64,000 nucleotides of DNA from Tuctoria greenei (taxonomy: Eukaryota; Streptophyta; Magnoliopsida; Poales; Poaceae), in contig JAYESD010000004.1 in the NCBI GenBank assembly GCA_036927565.1, forward strand, positions 71,422,933 through 71,486,932. Direction: 5' to 3'. Position 1 is the first letter of the stretch; each line of letters starts with the position of its first letter. The notes under the pieces were generated by a model, which searched no databases, was not told where the DNA came from, and saw only the letters and a program-made list of their open reading frames with translations. The position numbers and the translations under genes were made by a program. Shown here piece after piece: positions 30,101 to 40,832 of this stretch.

Positions 30101-32230
30101 TCCATGTTGTATATGCATTAAGTAGCCATACATACGTTTTCGGGAATTTAAAAAAAAATCAAATTTTTGCGTGAATTAAAAGGGGTTAGCCTTCGATTTT
30201 ACCCAAAACACAGTTTTCTTCCAAAAATGACCTTAAATGTATTTTTCTTCAAGATCGATCTTGTATGCCATGTTGTATATGTATTGCATAGCCATATGTA
30301 ATGTTTCCGGAATTTTGAAAAAGTTCAAATTTTCGCGTGAATTCAAAGATCTAGTCTTCTATTTTACTCAAAACGTAGTTTTCCTGCAAAAAATGACCGT
30401 AAATTCATTTTAATTGAGATTGAGCTTGTATTCCATGTTGTATATGTATAGTGTAGTTATACGCAATTTTTCGGGAATTTTCAAACAATCCAAATTTGGG
30501 CGTGAATTCAAGGGGTTAGCCTTCGATTTTACTCAAAACGCAGTTTTCTTTCAAAAAAATGACCGTTAATTCATTTTCTTCGAGATCGACCTCGTATTTC
30601 ATGTTGTATATGCATTACGTACACATACGTAAGTTTTTGCAAATTTTTCAAAATTTTTAAATTTTCGCGTGAATTCAAAGGGGTTAGCATTCGATTTTAC
30701 TCAAAATGCAGTTTTCTTCCAAAAAAATGACGTAAATTCATTTTTCTTGGAGATAGAGCTTGTATTCAATGTTGTATATGTATTACGTAGCCATACATAA
30801 GTTTTTAGGAATTTTCATAGAATTCAAATTTCGCGTGAATTCAAAGGGGTTAGCCTTCGATTTTACTCAAAATGTAGTTTTCTTCCAAAAAATGACCGTA
30901 AATTCATTTTTCTTTCAGATCGAGCTTGTATTCTATGTTGTATATGAATTACGTAGCCATACGTAAGTTTTCTAGAATTTTCAAAAAAAAATCTAATTTT
31001 CACATGAATTCAAAGGGGTTAGCCTTCGATTTTACCCGAAACGCAGTTTTCTTCCAAAAAATGACTGTAAATTCATTTTCTTCGAGATCGAGCTTGTATT
31101 CCATGTTGTATATGCATTACGTAGCCACATGTAAGTTTTTGGGAATTTTTAAAAAATTCAAATTTTTTCGTGGATTCAAAGGTTTGATTTTACTAAAAAC
31201 ACAATTTTCTTCAAAAAAATGTCCGTAAATTCATTTTTTTTGATATCGAGCTTGTATTCAATGTTTTATATGTATTAGCCTTCGATTTTACTTAAAACGC
31301 AGTTTTCTCCCAAAAAATGACCGTAAATTTATTTTTCTCCGAGATCGAGCTTGTAGCCCATGTTGTATATGTATTACGTGGCCATAAGTAAGTTTTCGGG
31401 ATTTTCAGAAAATTGAAATTTTCGCGTGAATTCAAATGGGTTAGCCATCGATTTTACTCAGAACGCAGTTTTCTTCCAAAAACCGACTGTAAATTTGTTT
31501 TTCTTCAAGATCGAGCTTGTATTCCATGTTGTATATGCATTAAGTAGCCATACATACGTTTTCGGGAATTTAAAAAAAAATCAAATTTTCGCGTGAATTA
31601 AAAGGGGTTAGCCTTCGATTTTACCCAAAACACAGTTTTCTTCCAAAAATGACCTTAAATGTATTTTTCTTCAAGATCGATCTTGTATGCCATGTTGTAT
31701 ATGTATTGCGTAGCCATATGTAATGTTTCGGGAATTTTGAAAAAGTTCAAATTTTCGCGTGAATTCAAAGATCTAGTCTTCTATTTTACTCAAAACGTAG
31801 CTTTCCTGCAAAAAATGACCGTAAATTCATTTTCTTTGAGATTGAGCTTGTATTCCATGTTGTATATGTATAGCGTAGTTATACGTAATTTTTTGGGAAT
31901 TTTCAAACAATCCAAATTTGGGCGTGAATTCAAAGGGTTTAGCCTTCGATTTTACTCAAAACGCAGTTTTCTTTCAAAAAAATGACCGTTAATTCATTTT
32001 CTTCGAGATCGACCTCGTATTTCATGTTGTATATGCATTACGTACCTATACGTAAGTTTTTGCAAATTTTCAAAATTTTTAAATTTTCGCGTGAATTCAA
32101 AGGGGTTAGCATTCGATTTTACTCAAAATGCAGTTTTCTTCCAAAAAATGACCATAAATTCATTTTTCTTTCAGATCGAGCTTGTATTCTATGTTGTATA
32201 TGAATTACGTAGCCATACGTAAGTTTTCTA
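24200..32230 (+). repeat. Young ~3.17-kb higher-order repeat with alternating 1.42/1.75-kb halves
   Basis: A truncated monomer joining tttatatgtat to tagccttcgatt sits at 24,931, 26,682, 28,102, 29,851 and 31,273. The spacings are 1,751, 1,420, 1,749 and 1,422 bp. The same alternation appears for other landmarks, for example the gaccgttaattc monomer at about 24.22, 25.64, 27.39, 28.81, 30.56 and 31.98 kb. The longer half differs by about 325-330 bp (two monomers): the block with gtacattcattttcttcg is present twice (near 26.14 and 26.46 kb, and again near 29.3 and 29.64 kb). Copies are nearly identical, so amplification is recent. Confidence 0.85.
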
Positions 32231-35200
32231 GAATTTTCAAAAAAATCTAATTTTCACATGAATTCAAAGGGGTTAGCCTTCGATTTTACCCGAGATGCAG
32301 CTTTCTTCCAAAAAATGACTGTAAATTCATTTTCTTCGAGATCGAGCTTGTATTCCATGTTGTATATGCATTACGTAGCCACATGTAAGTTTTTGGGAAT
32401 TTTTTAAAAAAATCAAATTTTCTCGTGGATTCAAAGGTTTGATTTTACTAAAAACACAATTTTCTTCCAAAAAATGTCCGTAAATTCATTTTTCTTTGAT
32501 ATCGAGCTTGTATTCAATGTTTTATATGTATTGCATAGTCATACGTAAGATTTTGGGAATTTTTGAAAAAAATCAGATTTTTGCGTGAATTCAAAGGGAT
32601 TAGCCTTCGATTTTACTTAAAACGCAATTTTCTCCCAAAAAATGACCGTAAATTTATTTTTCTTCGAGATCGAGCTTGTAGCCCATGTTGTATATGTATT
32701 ACGTAGCCATAAGTAAGTTTTCGGGATTTTCAGAAAATTGAAATTTTCGGGTGAATTTAAAGGGGTTAGCCTTCTATTTTACTCAGAACGTAATTTTCTT
32801 CAAAAAAATGACCGTAAATTCATTTTTCCTTGAGATAGAGCTTGTATTCCATGTTGTATATATATTACGTAGCCATATGTAAGTTCCTGCGAATTTTTAA
32901 AATTTCAAATTTTCGCGTGAATTCAAAGGGGTTAGTATTCGATTTTACTAAAAATGCAGTTTTCTTCCAAAAGATGTTCGTAAATTCATTTTTCTTCGAT
33001 ATCGAGCTTGTATTCCATGCTATATATGTATTACATAGGCATACATATGTTTTTAGGAATTTACAAAAAATTTAAATTTTCGCGTGAATTCAAAGGGGTT
33101 AGCCTTCAATTTTACTCAAAATGCAGTTTTCTTCCAAAAAATGACCGTAAATTCATTTTTCTTTGAGATCGAGCTTCTATTCTTTGTTGTATATGAATTA
33201 CGTAGCCATACGTAAGTTTTCTAGAATTTTCAAAAAAAATCTAATTTTCACGTGAATTCAAAGGGGTTAACCTTCGATTTTAACCAAAACCCAGTTTTCT
33301 TCCAAACAAATGATTGTAAATTCATTTTCTTCGACATCGAGCTTGTATTCCAAGTTGTATATGCATTACGTAGCCACATATAAGTTTTTGAGGATTTGCA
33401 AAAAATTAAAATTTTCTCGTGGATTCAATGGTTTGATTTTACTAAAAACGCAATTTTCTTCCAAAAAATGTACGTAAATTCATTTTTCTTTGATATCGAG
33501 CTCGTATTCAATGTTGTATATGTATTGCGTAGTAATACGTAAGATTTTGGGAATTTTCAAAAGAATCAGATTTTCGCGTGAATTCAAAGGGGTTAGCCTT
33601 CGATTTTACTTAAAACGTAGTTTTCTCCCAAAAAAGGACCATAAATTTATTTTTCTTCAAGATCAAGCTTGTATCCCATGTTATATATGTATTACGTAGC
33701 CATACGTAAGTTTCCGTGATTCTCAAAAAATTCAAATTTTCGCGTGAATTCAAAAGGGTTAGCCTTCGATTTTACTAAAAATGCAGTTTTCTTCCAAAAA
33801 TGACATAAATTCATTTTTCTTCGAGGTAGAGCTTGTATTCCATGTTGTATATGCATGACGTAGCCATACATAATTTTTTCAAGAATTTTCTTAAAATACA
33901 AATTTTTGCGTGAATTCAAAGGGGTTAGCCTTCGATTTTTTTTTCTTTGACATCGAGCTTGTATTCCATGTTGTATATACATTACGTGGCCATACATATG
34001 TTTTTTCGGGAATTTTTAAAAAATCAAATTTTTGCATGAATTCAAAGGGGTTAGCCATCGATTTTACCCAAAACGCAGTTTTCTTCCAAAAAATGACCAT
34101 AAATTTATTTTTCTTGAAGATCGATCTTGTATCCCATGTTGTATATGTATTGCGTAGTCATATGTAAGTTTTTGGGAATTTTAAAAAAGTTAAAATTTTC
34201 TCGTGAATTCAAAGATTTAGTCTTCTATTTTACTCAAAATGTAGTTTTCTTCCAAAAAATGACCGTAAATTCATCTTTCTTTGAGATCGAGCTTGTATTA
34301 TATGTTGTATATGAATTACGTAGCCAAAGTTTTCTAGAATTTTCAAAAAGTTCTAATTTTCACGTGAATTCAAAGGAGTTAGCCTTCTATTTTACTCAGA
34401 ATGTAGTTTCCTTCCAAAAAATGACCGTAAATTCATTTTTCCTTGAGATAGAGCTTGTATTCCATGTTGTATATATATTACGTAGCCATATGTAATTTTC
34501 GCGAATTTTTAGAATTTCAATTTTTCGCGTGAATTCAAAAGGTTTCGCTTTTGATTTTACTCAGAACGCAGTTTCTTCCAAAAACTGATCGTAAATTCAT
34601 TTTTCTTCGAGATCGAGCTTGTATTCCATGTTGTATATGCATTACGTAGCCATACGTACGTTTTTTCAGGAATCTTCAGAAAAAAAATCAAATTTTCCCG
34701 TGAATTGAAAGGGGTTAGCCTTCGATTTTACCCAAAACACGGTTTTCTTCCAAAAAATGACCATAAATTTATTTTTCTTCAAGATTGATCTTGTATCCCA
34801 TGTTGTATATGTATTGCGTAGCCATATGTAAGTTTTCAGGAATTTTAAAAAAGTTAAAATTTTCTCGTGAATTCAAAGATTTAGCCTTCGATTTTACCCA
34901 AAACGCAGTTTTCTTCCAAAAAATGACCATAAATTTATTTTTCTTCAAGATCGATCTTGTATCCCATGTTGTATATGTATTGTGTAGCCATATGTAAGTT
35001 TTCGGGAATTTTAAAAAAGTTAAAATTTTCTCGTGAATTCAAAGATTTAGTCTTCTATTTTACTCAAAACGTAGTTTTCTTCCAAAAAAATGACCGTAAA
35101 TTCATTTTCTTTGAGATCGAGCTTGTATTCTATGTTGTATATGAATTACGTAGCCATACATAAGTTTTCTAGAATTTTCAAAAAATTCTAATTTCACATG

Positions 35201-35313
35201 AATTCAAAGCCTTCGATTTTACTCAAAACACAGTTTTCTTCCAAAAAAATGACAGTAAATTCATTTTATTCGAGATCGGGCTTGTATTCCATGTTGTATA
35301 TGCATTACGTAGC
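32231..35313 (+). repeat. Mixed satellite monomers up to the insertion site
   Basis: Ordinary head-to-tail monomers. Near 32,520 the full-length ancestor of the truncated 3.17-kb HOR monomer reappears, marking the right edge of that HOR. Near 33,940 one monomer is shortened, with ccttcgattttt running into ttttctttgacatcgag. The last three monomers (about 34,880-35,313) closely match the three just right of the retrotransposon, which in turn share diagnostic bases with 34,030-34,500. No gene is seen. Confidence 0.8.
35309..35313 (+). other. Target-site duplication, left copy (GTAGC)
   Basis: GTAGC immediately precedes the TG of the 5' LTR and lies inside a satellite monomer (tgcattacgtagc). 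It matches the right copy exactly. Five bases is the usual duplication length for Ty3/gypsy integrase. Confidence 0.9.
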
Positions 35314-35713
35314 TGTCGGTACCCTGGATACCATATACTCCTTGGGATTGCAAAGATCTCAAGGGAAAATCATCTACTTGATTTGAAGACCTTCGGAGGC
35401 CCACATGTCAGACATAACCGGACCCACTTCTCCAACATGGTTAGTCTCAGGGTCGCCACGTGTACTGTCAAACCGGAGCTACCGCCCGCAAGGGGGAAGC
35501 TCCGGGCTATGTACGGAAATGGCATCCCCGGACCTAACCCCAGACCGAGGGAAGCTCTGGAACTGACACGTGTCGGGTAGCACCGGACCTATCTGTTCCC
35601 CATAGTGTGCTCCGGCGCTGCCACGTGTCCAACCATTGGATCTTCAGCCTCTAACCTCCGGAAGACTCCACAACGGCTTCGGATCTTCAAAGGGGAATCA
35701 AGGACTTCAAGAC

Positions 35714-35756
35714 CCGATCAAGTGTCATTAATACTATATTAATGACACACGATCGG
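35714..35756 (+). promoter_or_regulatory. Long inverted repeat in U3 of the 5' LTR
   Basis: GTGTCATTAAT (35,722-35,732) and ATTAATGACAC (35,738-35,748) are perfect 11-bp inverted arms around the spacer actat. Outside them ccgatc and gatcgg pair as well, across a 2-bp mismatch. The structure is conserved in the 3' LTR (47,906-47,932 for the inner arms) although the LTRs differ elsewhere. It lies about 150 bp upstream of the TATA box. A role as a dimeric factor site or RNA hairpin is inference only. Confidence 0.75.
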
Positions 35757-35901
35757 ACGACCTTAATTACCAGTAACAGTGATGTCAAAGCCCATAACTC
35801 GGTCATTAAGGGCAATTAAACGTGTTGAATGTGTATCAATATCAGTAACCGCCGGGGCCACATGTCGGGCCAGGCTAACTTGTAACGGCCTGCCCTTGTA
35901 C

Positions 35902-35908
35902 TATAAAA
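35902..35908 (+). promoter_or_regulatory. TATA box of the 5' LTR promoter
   Basis: TATAAAA within ctataaaagg, flanked by the imperfect inverted pair ggcctgccc / ggacaggcc. It would drive the sense gag-pol transcript, starting near 35,930-35,940. The same site is intact in the 3' LTR at 48,086-48,092. Confidence 0.75.
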
Positions 35909-36190
35909 GGACAGGCCGACGATACATAGGAGAGACTCTGTACACAGACTCTCTAGACGGACACTCGAACACATACTAGACAGACGCTCTAGACATACAT
36001 CCAATACAACATCAACACACCCTGTGGAGTAGGGTATTACGCTCAGGCGGCCCGAACCACATAAATATTGGTGTCCCTTGTGTCATTCGACATCTCACCC
36101 TCTTGAATCTCCGCGCGCCCATACCGAACCTCAAACTCCTCTAACACTTTAGTAGTGTCGGGAGATCTTCCGGATCAAAACAACCGACAG

Positions 36191-36210
36191 TTGGCGCGCC
36201 AGGTAGGGGC
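36191..36210 (+). other. Primer binding site
   Basis: TTGGCGCGCCAGGTAGGGGC begins one base after the 5' LTR. TGG at its start matches the CCA 3' end of a tRNA, as required for minus-strand priming. I did not assign the tRNA, since that needs a comparison with a tRNA set. Confidence 0.8.
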
Positions 36211-36226
36211 GCCTGAGATTTCAAGA

Positions 36227-37711
36227 ATGGTGAACTCAGCCGCTGGATCATCCAATGGTCATCCCGCTGTTCAAGCTGTTGGGGGTAACCCCTCCAATAT
36301 GCAGCCACCAGCAGGAACCACGGCTCTAGCAGTAGTCACACTCCCACCACTGCCGCCTCCACCAGCAAATCAAGCTGGACAACGTGATGGTGCACCGGCG
36401 TCAATCACTGCGTCGGCGAATCTTGACAACCCGGAACACGCACTCCATGCAGCACGTGCTCTTCTCCAACGCCCACCACCTCTGGATGCATCCCGGGATG
36501 CAATGGAGTAGTGGAGGGCCGATGTGGAACATTTGGTTGCAGCAGCAGCCGACCGCATCAGCAACCAGGGTCCTCCTCCTTCAGGACGGGCCCCGTCGCA
36601 ACGACGAACCTTGTTTGGCAGACTTGGTCCGCACATTTCCAACAACAGGAGACGTGCTGCGTCACAGCAGGTGACGTCGTTGCCCTCCGGGGCACGACGC
36701 ACTCACACGGTATCAAGGCTTTCAACTCATGACCTCTGGGCGGAGCTTGATCGCCGATATCGCCATCAAGACGGCCGAGTCCATATTGAGCGTGCTCGTG
36801 AAAGACGAGAAGCTCAAGACATTCCTGCTCCTGAAGGAGTAGGAGGAGGCTGTTCAGCCCTGGCCATGCACCTGCGTATGGTCAGGTGGCCACAGAAGTT
36901 CCGGCCCCACCTGCCGGAGAAGTTCTACGGGACTGTTAATCCTGTCAAATTTCTTTAGATTTACTCCACTGCTATCTTGGTAGCTGGAGGAAATGAGGCC
37001 GTAATGGCCAATTATTTCCCAGTGGCTTTAACTGGGACCGCCAGGTCCTGGTTTATGAGCCTTCCACCCAACTCCATCAGCAGTTGGGAGGAGTTGTGCC
37101 AGCAGTTCACCGCCAACTTCGGGAGTTCTTACACCCGACCAGGCACCGAACTGGACCTTTTTGCAGTTGTGCAAAAAGGAGGAGAATCCGTGCGACCATT
37201 CATCCAGAGATTCTCTCAGGTACGAAACACTATCCCTTCTATCTCTAGCGCCTCTGTCACCGTGGCATTTAGACAGGGAGTGCAGGATAAGAAGATGCTG
37301 GAGAAACTGGCGATCAAGGAGATTACCAGTGTCACGGAACTCTTCAGCTTGGCTGACAAATGTGCCAGAGCTGCAGAGGGCCGTGAAATGCACTCCAAAC
37401 CAACTCCGGAGGATCACAAGAAATCCTCTAAAGGAGAAGCCGCTACCTCCAGGAGTGGCAAGAAGAAGAAAAAGACCAACGGCAAGAAGAAGCCGTCGGC
37501 CGGTGCATCCAATGCAGCAGCTGTTGCAGCTCCGGGTGGCCGAGGGCCACGCCCCGAGAAGCGACCTCGACCGTCTTCTGAAGACGGTGGCAAACCCAAG
37601 GTGTGGTGTCCAATTCACAAAACGGACAGCCACAGTTTGGAAGACTGCCAGGAGGTCCAAAACCTTGTCGAGCGCTACAACAAGTGTCGGGAAGAAGCTC
37701 CTTTCCGATAG
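36227..37711 (+). pseudogene. gag: gag (capsid/nucleocapsid) with in-frame stops
   Basis: Gag forms the virus-like particle that packages element RNA. The start ATG at 36,227 lies 17 bp after the primer site in good plant context (A at -3, G at +4). One reading frame of 495 codons runs to TAG 37,709 but is cut by TAG at 36,509 and TAG at 36,956. Visible parts: a Pro/Ala-rich N-terminus; the retrotransposon gag core around 36,990-37,150 (ANYFPVALTGTARSW, SSWEELCQQF); a basic Lys-rich linker near 37,455-37,500 (KKKKKTNGKKK); and a nucleic-acid-binding end with C-x2-H...H...C spacing (WCPIHKTDSHSLEDC, about 37,605-37,650). No frameshift is needed, so only nonsense changes broke it. The frame continues past TAG 37,709 into the protease region, so that stop may be a third mutation, gag-pol being normally one frame. 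Confidence 0.9.
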
Positions 37712-37849
37712 AGGGAAGGAAAACAAAAAGTTGACGAAGCTCCGGCTGAAGAGGAGTTAGGTTTTCAGGATCCCAAAAAGGTCCTGAAGGCCATCTACAC
37801 CTCCGTCGACGACGATTCCGACGTCTCTGACAACGAGCGTCGGAAGACT

Positions 37850-38643
37850 ATGAACACCATTTTTGGTGGATCATGGGACATTACCTCCCGCCGCGCCATC
37901 AAGACTATGCGTCGGGACATGGCTGCTGTAGCTCCTACAGCCAGGGCGGAGCCTCATCGGAAGTGGATGGACACAGCCATCACTTTTGATGCTTCGGACT
38001 GCCCTCGAAGCATGGTTGGAGCAGGTCAGATACCTTTGATGGTATATCCTACCATCAATAACATCCAGCTCCACCATGTTATGATAGACGAGGTTCGGTT
38101 CTCAATTTCATAAGCTTCGAAGCTTTTACCAAGCTTCAGCTCTGACCTTCGGATCTCCACCCCTCCCAACCTTTCTCCGGAGTAGGTCCGGGAGCCATTA
38201 CCCCACTCGGAGCTATTACCCTCCCCGTTACCTACGGGACCCGGGAGAAGTATCGCACCAAGAAGTTGGTCTTTGACGTTGCTCAGATCAGTTTACCATT
38301 CAATGCCATCTTGGGTAGGCCTGCCTTGTACAAATTCATGGCAGCTGCTCATTACGGTTACCTGGTGTTAAAGATGCCAACACAAGTAGGCATTCTCCGA
38401 ATCCGCGGAGATCGTACTGTCGGAGTAACTACTCTAGAAGAACTCTATGCACTTACCACGGCGCAAGAGGAGGACTCCAGGCAGGAGCAAGCTCCAAAAC
38501 CCCCGAGCATTCGTCAGCGAGGCTCGACTTCTGCACCTCGTGTGCAGCCAAGCGGCGACACCGACATTCCCGTCAAAGTCGTCCAAATCGATTCCGATGC
38601 CGCTCAGACCACCCGTATATCGGGGGGATTGAATGACAAATAG
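37850..38643 (+). pseudogene. Aspartic protease region of pol
   Basis: Would cleave the Gag-Pol polyprotein. The upstream flank TIFGGSWDITSRRAIKT and RKWMDTAITFD is typical of Tat elements just before the protease. The catalytic segment begins HHVMIDE near 38,075-38,095 but a single-base loss directly after the Asp destroys the expected D-[GST]-G triad and runs into a TAA at 38,111. The second half resumes in the next frame with a TGA at 38,143 and retains the conserved LPFNAILGRPALY motif at about 38,296-38,330. A linker rich in Gln, Pro and Ser follows to the TAG at 38,641. Confidence 0.85.
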
Positions 38644-39640
38644 GAACTCGCGCTCATCGCTTTCCTCCGGGCTAATGTTGACGTGTTTGCCTGGCAACCG
38701 TCAGAAATGTCTGGGATCCCCAGGGAAGTGATTGAGCACAATCTGAAGATCTACCCCGACGCCCGGCCTGTGCATCAGAAGCCTCGGAAGCAATCCGTAG
38801 AGCGACAGAACTTCATCTGACAAGAAGTGAAGAAGTTGCTCGAAGCTGGATTCATCCGAGAAGTCTTCCATCCAAAATGGCTGGCAAACCCAGTCGTTGT
38901 GCCCAAGGCCGGTGGGAAGCTTCGGATGTGTATCGACTACACAACACTAAATAAGGCATGTCCAAAAGATCCATTCCCACTACCTAGAATAGATCAGATA
39001 GTGGATTCCACCTCCGGGTGTGAATTACTGTGTTTCCTAGACGCATATTTTGGGTATCATCAAATCAGAATGTCTAGGGAAGATGAAGAGCATACCTCTT
39101 TCATCACAGTAGATGGATTGTACTGTTATATAGCCATGCCATTTGGTCTCAAAAATGCAGCTTCAACCTTTGTATGAGCTATGTACAAAACCTTTGAAGA
39201 ACTCATTAGATACATAGTGGAAGTGTACGTCGATGACATCGTGGTCAAGGTCAAGAACAAGGAGTCACTCCTTGACACCTTGCAGGCTGTCTTCGATAAG
39301 CTGCGGGTCACCCGCACAAAGCTAAACCCAAACAAGTGTGTCTTCGGGGTTAGCTCCGGAAAACTTCTTGGTTTCCTGATAAGTCACCGGGGCATAGAAG
39401 CTAATCCGGCGAAGATCAAAGCCATTGAAGACATGCGGCCACCAGCCCGCATCAAAGATGTCCAAAAGCTAACTGGATGTCTAGCAGCCCTCAGCCGGTT
39501 CATTTCAAGACTGGCGGAATGGGCACTCCCCTTCTTCAAGTTATTGAGGAAGTCCGGACCATTCCAATGGTCTGAAGAAGCAGAAAAGGCATTCCAGGAG
39601 CTAAAACAGTTCCTCACCACCCTACCAATCCTGGTAGCTC
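38644..39640 (+). pseudogene. Reverse transcriptase domain of pol
   Basis: RNA-dependent DNA polymerase. Motifs in order: PREVIEHNLKIYPDARPV, then ANPVVVPKAGGKLRMCIDY (fingers), PFPLPRIDQIVD, motif A FLDAYFGYHQI with the catalytic Asp at 39,040, MPFGLKNAASTF (about 39,136-39,171), and motif C YVDDIVVK at 39,226 with both Asp present. The thumb follows: KLTGCLAALSRFISRLAEW and FQWSEEAEKAFQELK. The active-site residues survive, but TGA at 38,818 and TGA at 39,175 interrupt the frame. Both sit where a CGA arginine codon would fit, consistent with C-to-T change. Confidence 0.92.
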
Positions 39641-40230
39641 CGAACCCTGGTGAGCCTTTGCTGCTTTACATTTCAGCCACTGACGAAGTCGTCAGTATGA
39701 TCCTGGTCGCAGAGAGACCAGAACTATCCCATACTCAGGAATCCAGACCCCTTCGGGAGGGTGCGGAGGATCTTGAAAGCGAGTCTGGGTCCCATCTCCC
39801 AGACTTGAATCCACAAGAAGTCACTTCGGAAGACCCAGACCCCTCCGGGAGGGTCCAGGTCGCTTCTGAAGAAGCTCCGGGTTCCTCCAGCATGGACCCG
39901 AAAGTCCCTGAAGAAAATCCGGATCCCTCCAGGAGGATCCGGGTCAGTAAAGAGGAAGCTCCGGGCCCCTCCAGGAGGGTCCGGACCATTCAGCGCCCAG
40001 TGTACTTCATCAGCGAAGTACTACATGATGCCAAGACTCGATAACTAGAGGTGCATAAGCTGCTCTATGCAGTTCTTATTGCCTCTCGGAAGCTTCGCCA
40101 TTACTTCCAAGCTCACAAAATCTTGCAAAATCGAGCAATCTTGCATAATCCCAACTCAACTAGGAATATTGCAAAGTGGGCAGCGGAATTGGCTGAATTC
40201 GATCTCGAATTCATTTCAAGGCAAGCAATC
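39641..40230 (+). pseudogene. Native (degenerate) RNase H with an inserted repeat
   Basis: Follows the RT thumb with PLLLYISATDEVVSMILVAE, then, after an insertion of about 85 residues, QRPVYFISEVLHDAKTR and LEVHKLLYAVLIASRKLRHY. The latter two are the usual continuation in gypsy RNase H. In Tat elements this native domain is generally catalytically degenerate and a second RNase H is present. TAA at 40,042 replaces what is usually a Tyr codon. The insertion holds the 42-bp tandem repeat listed separately. Confidence 0.8.
39745..39996 (+). repeat. In-frame 42-bp tandem repeat inside RNase H
   Basis: Imperfect 14-residue units: PSGRVQVASEEAPG (39,841-39,882), SSSMDPKVPEENPD (39,883-39,924), PSRRIRVSKEEAPG (39,925-39,966) and a partial PSRRVRTIQ (from 39,967). 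Upstream, more degenerate units cover PLREGAEDLESESG and SHLPDLNPQEVTSEDPD. All are multiples of three or keep the frame, so the array grew while the protein was translated. The units are rich in Pro, Ser, Glu and Arg and look disordered. Confidence 0.8.
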
Positions 40231-40344
40231 AAGAGTCAAGCATTGGCAGACTTCGTGGCGGAATGGACTCCCTCTCCATCAAACCCTGGGGGCCCCAGCG
40301 AGCAGAAGCCAGAACACAAGGCTCCGGTCTTCACCGAGCCTCAC

Positions 40345-40824
40345 TGGACCCTCTACTTCGACAGCTCCATGCAAAAGCAGGGGGCCGGAGCTGGAATCCT
40401 TCTCCTTGCACCAACCGGAGAGAAGGTAAAATATATGGTACACCTTGACTTCAAGGCGACCAACAACATGGCGGAATATGAAGCACTTATTTACGGACTA
40501 AGGGTGGCACTGTCATACGGTGTCAAGCAACTGCTGGTCAAGGGAGATTCACAGCTCAACATTAAGCAAGTGAAGGGTGAATGCTCCTGCAACAATCTCC
40601 AGCTAGCTGCTTACCTCCTTGAAGTCCAGAGGCTTCAGAAGGACTTCGAAGTCCTAGATCTCCACCATGTCCAGCGTGCCCACAACGCTGAAGCCAACGA
40701 ACTCTCGATGAAAGCGTCAACCAGAGCTCTGGCTCCTGACGGAACTTTTGTCCAGAGGTTGTCAAAACCCACAGCTCAGCCTGCCGAACTGAACGAAGGG
40801 GTGAGATCAGCATCCCGAAGCTGA
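40345..40824 (+). pseudogene. Second, archaeal-type RNase H domain of pol
   Basis: This domain degrades RNA in RNA-DNA hybrids and is characteristic of the Tat lineage. Seen: WTLYFDSS (first Asp), GAGAGILL, NNMAEYEALIYGL (catalytic Glu), LLVKGDSQL (second Asp) and HNAEANELSMKAS. In the last motif the Asp normally found after Ala is Asn (codon near 40,696), so the fourth catalytic residue is lost. The frame ends in TGA at 40,824, after a slip in the G run at 40,798-40,801 that separates it from the integrase frame. Confidence 0.85.
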
Positions 40825-40832
40825 CGGTCCCG

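Larger units (their letters stand above)
1..35313 (+). repeat. Satellite DNA array, left of the retrotransposon (~165-166 bp monomer)
   Basis: Head-to-tail tandem repeat. The landmark cttgtat starts at 128, 294, 460 and 626, exactly 166 bp apart, and recurs at about that spacing to the retrotransposon. Each monomer has, in order: ttccatgttgtatatg, a TACGTA pair, a T-rich then A-rich stretch (ggaattttcaaaaaa), tttcgcgtgaattcaaagg (an EcoRI site in nearly every copy), ttagccttcgattttactc, gttttcttccaaaaaatgacc and gtaaattcatttttcttcg. It is strongly AT-rich and no monomer is inverted. The near-nucleosomal length and HOR organisation suit a centromeric or other heterochromatic satellite, but which one cannot be told from sequence alone. 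I do not recognise it as a named family; it does not resemble the rice CentO or maize CentC motifs I know. No gene is present in this span. Confidence 0.97.
35314..36189 (+). mobile_element. 5' long terminal repeat (876 bp)
   Basis: Begins TGTCGGTACCC and ends CCGACA. It aligns end to end with the 3' LTR with no length difference and about 34 mismatches (24 transitions, 10 transversions, counted by eye). It holds a TATA box at 35,902, which puts U3 upstream of about 35,930 and R-U5 downstream, and a long inverted repeat at 35,714-35,756 in U3. Short open frames here (for example 35,779-35,979) occur equally in the other LTR and are not genes. Confidence 0.95.

Noticed and set aside
73..35386. 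Dozens of 60-150 codon open frames in the left satellite, giving similar peptides such as MYSMLYMYYVAIHKFLGI
   Set aside because: They are the monomer itself read in a frame with few stops. The 166-bp period is not a multiple of three, so frames rotate, ends fall at fixed monomer positions, and indels break them freely. There is no codon-level constraint.
35779..36004. Short open frames in the 5' LTR, repeated in the 3' LTR at 47,963-48,188
   Set aside because: LTR sequence without any known protein. It overlaps the promoter and TATA box.
36155..36226. Upstream ATG at 36,155 in frame with gag
   Set aside because: It lies inside the LTR and would be translated through the primer binding site. 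ATG 36,227 has better context and position.
37028..37726. Minus-strand open frame of 232 codons opposite gag
   Set aside because: A shadow of the gag coding frame, with no recognisable domain. The plus strand shows clear gag motifs.
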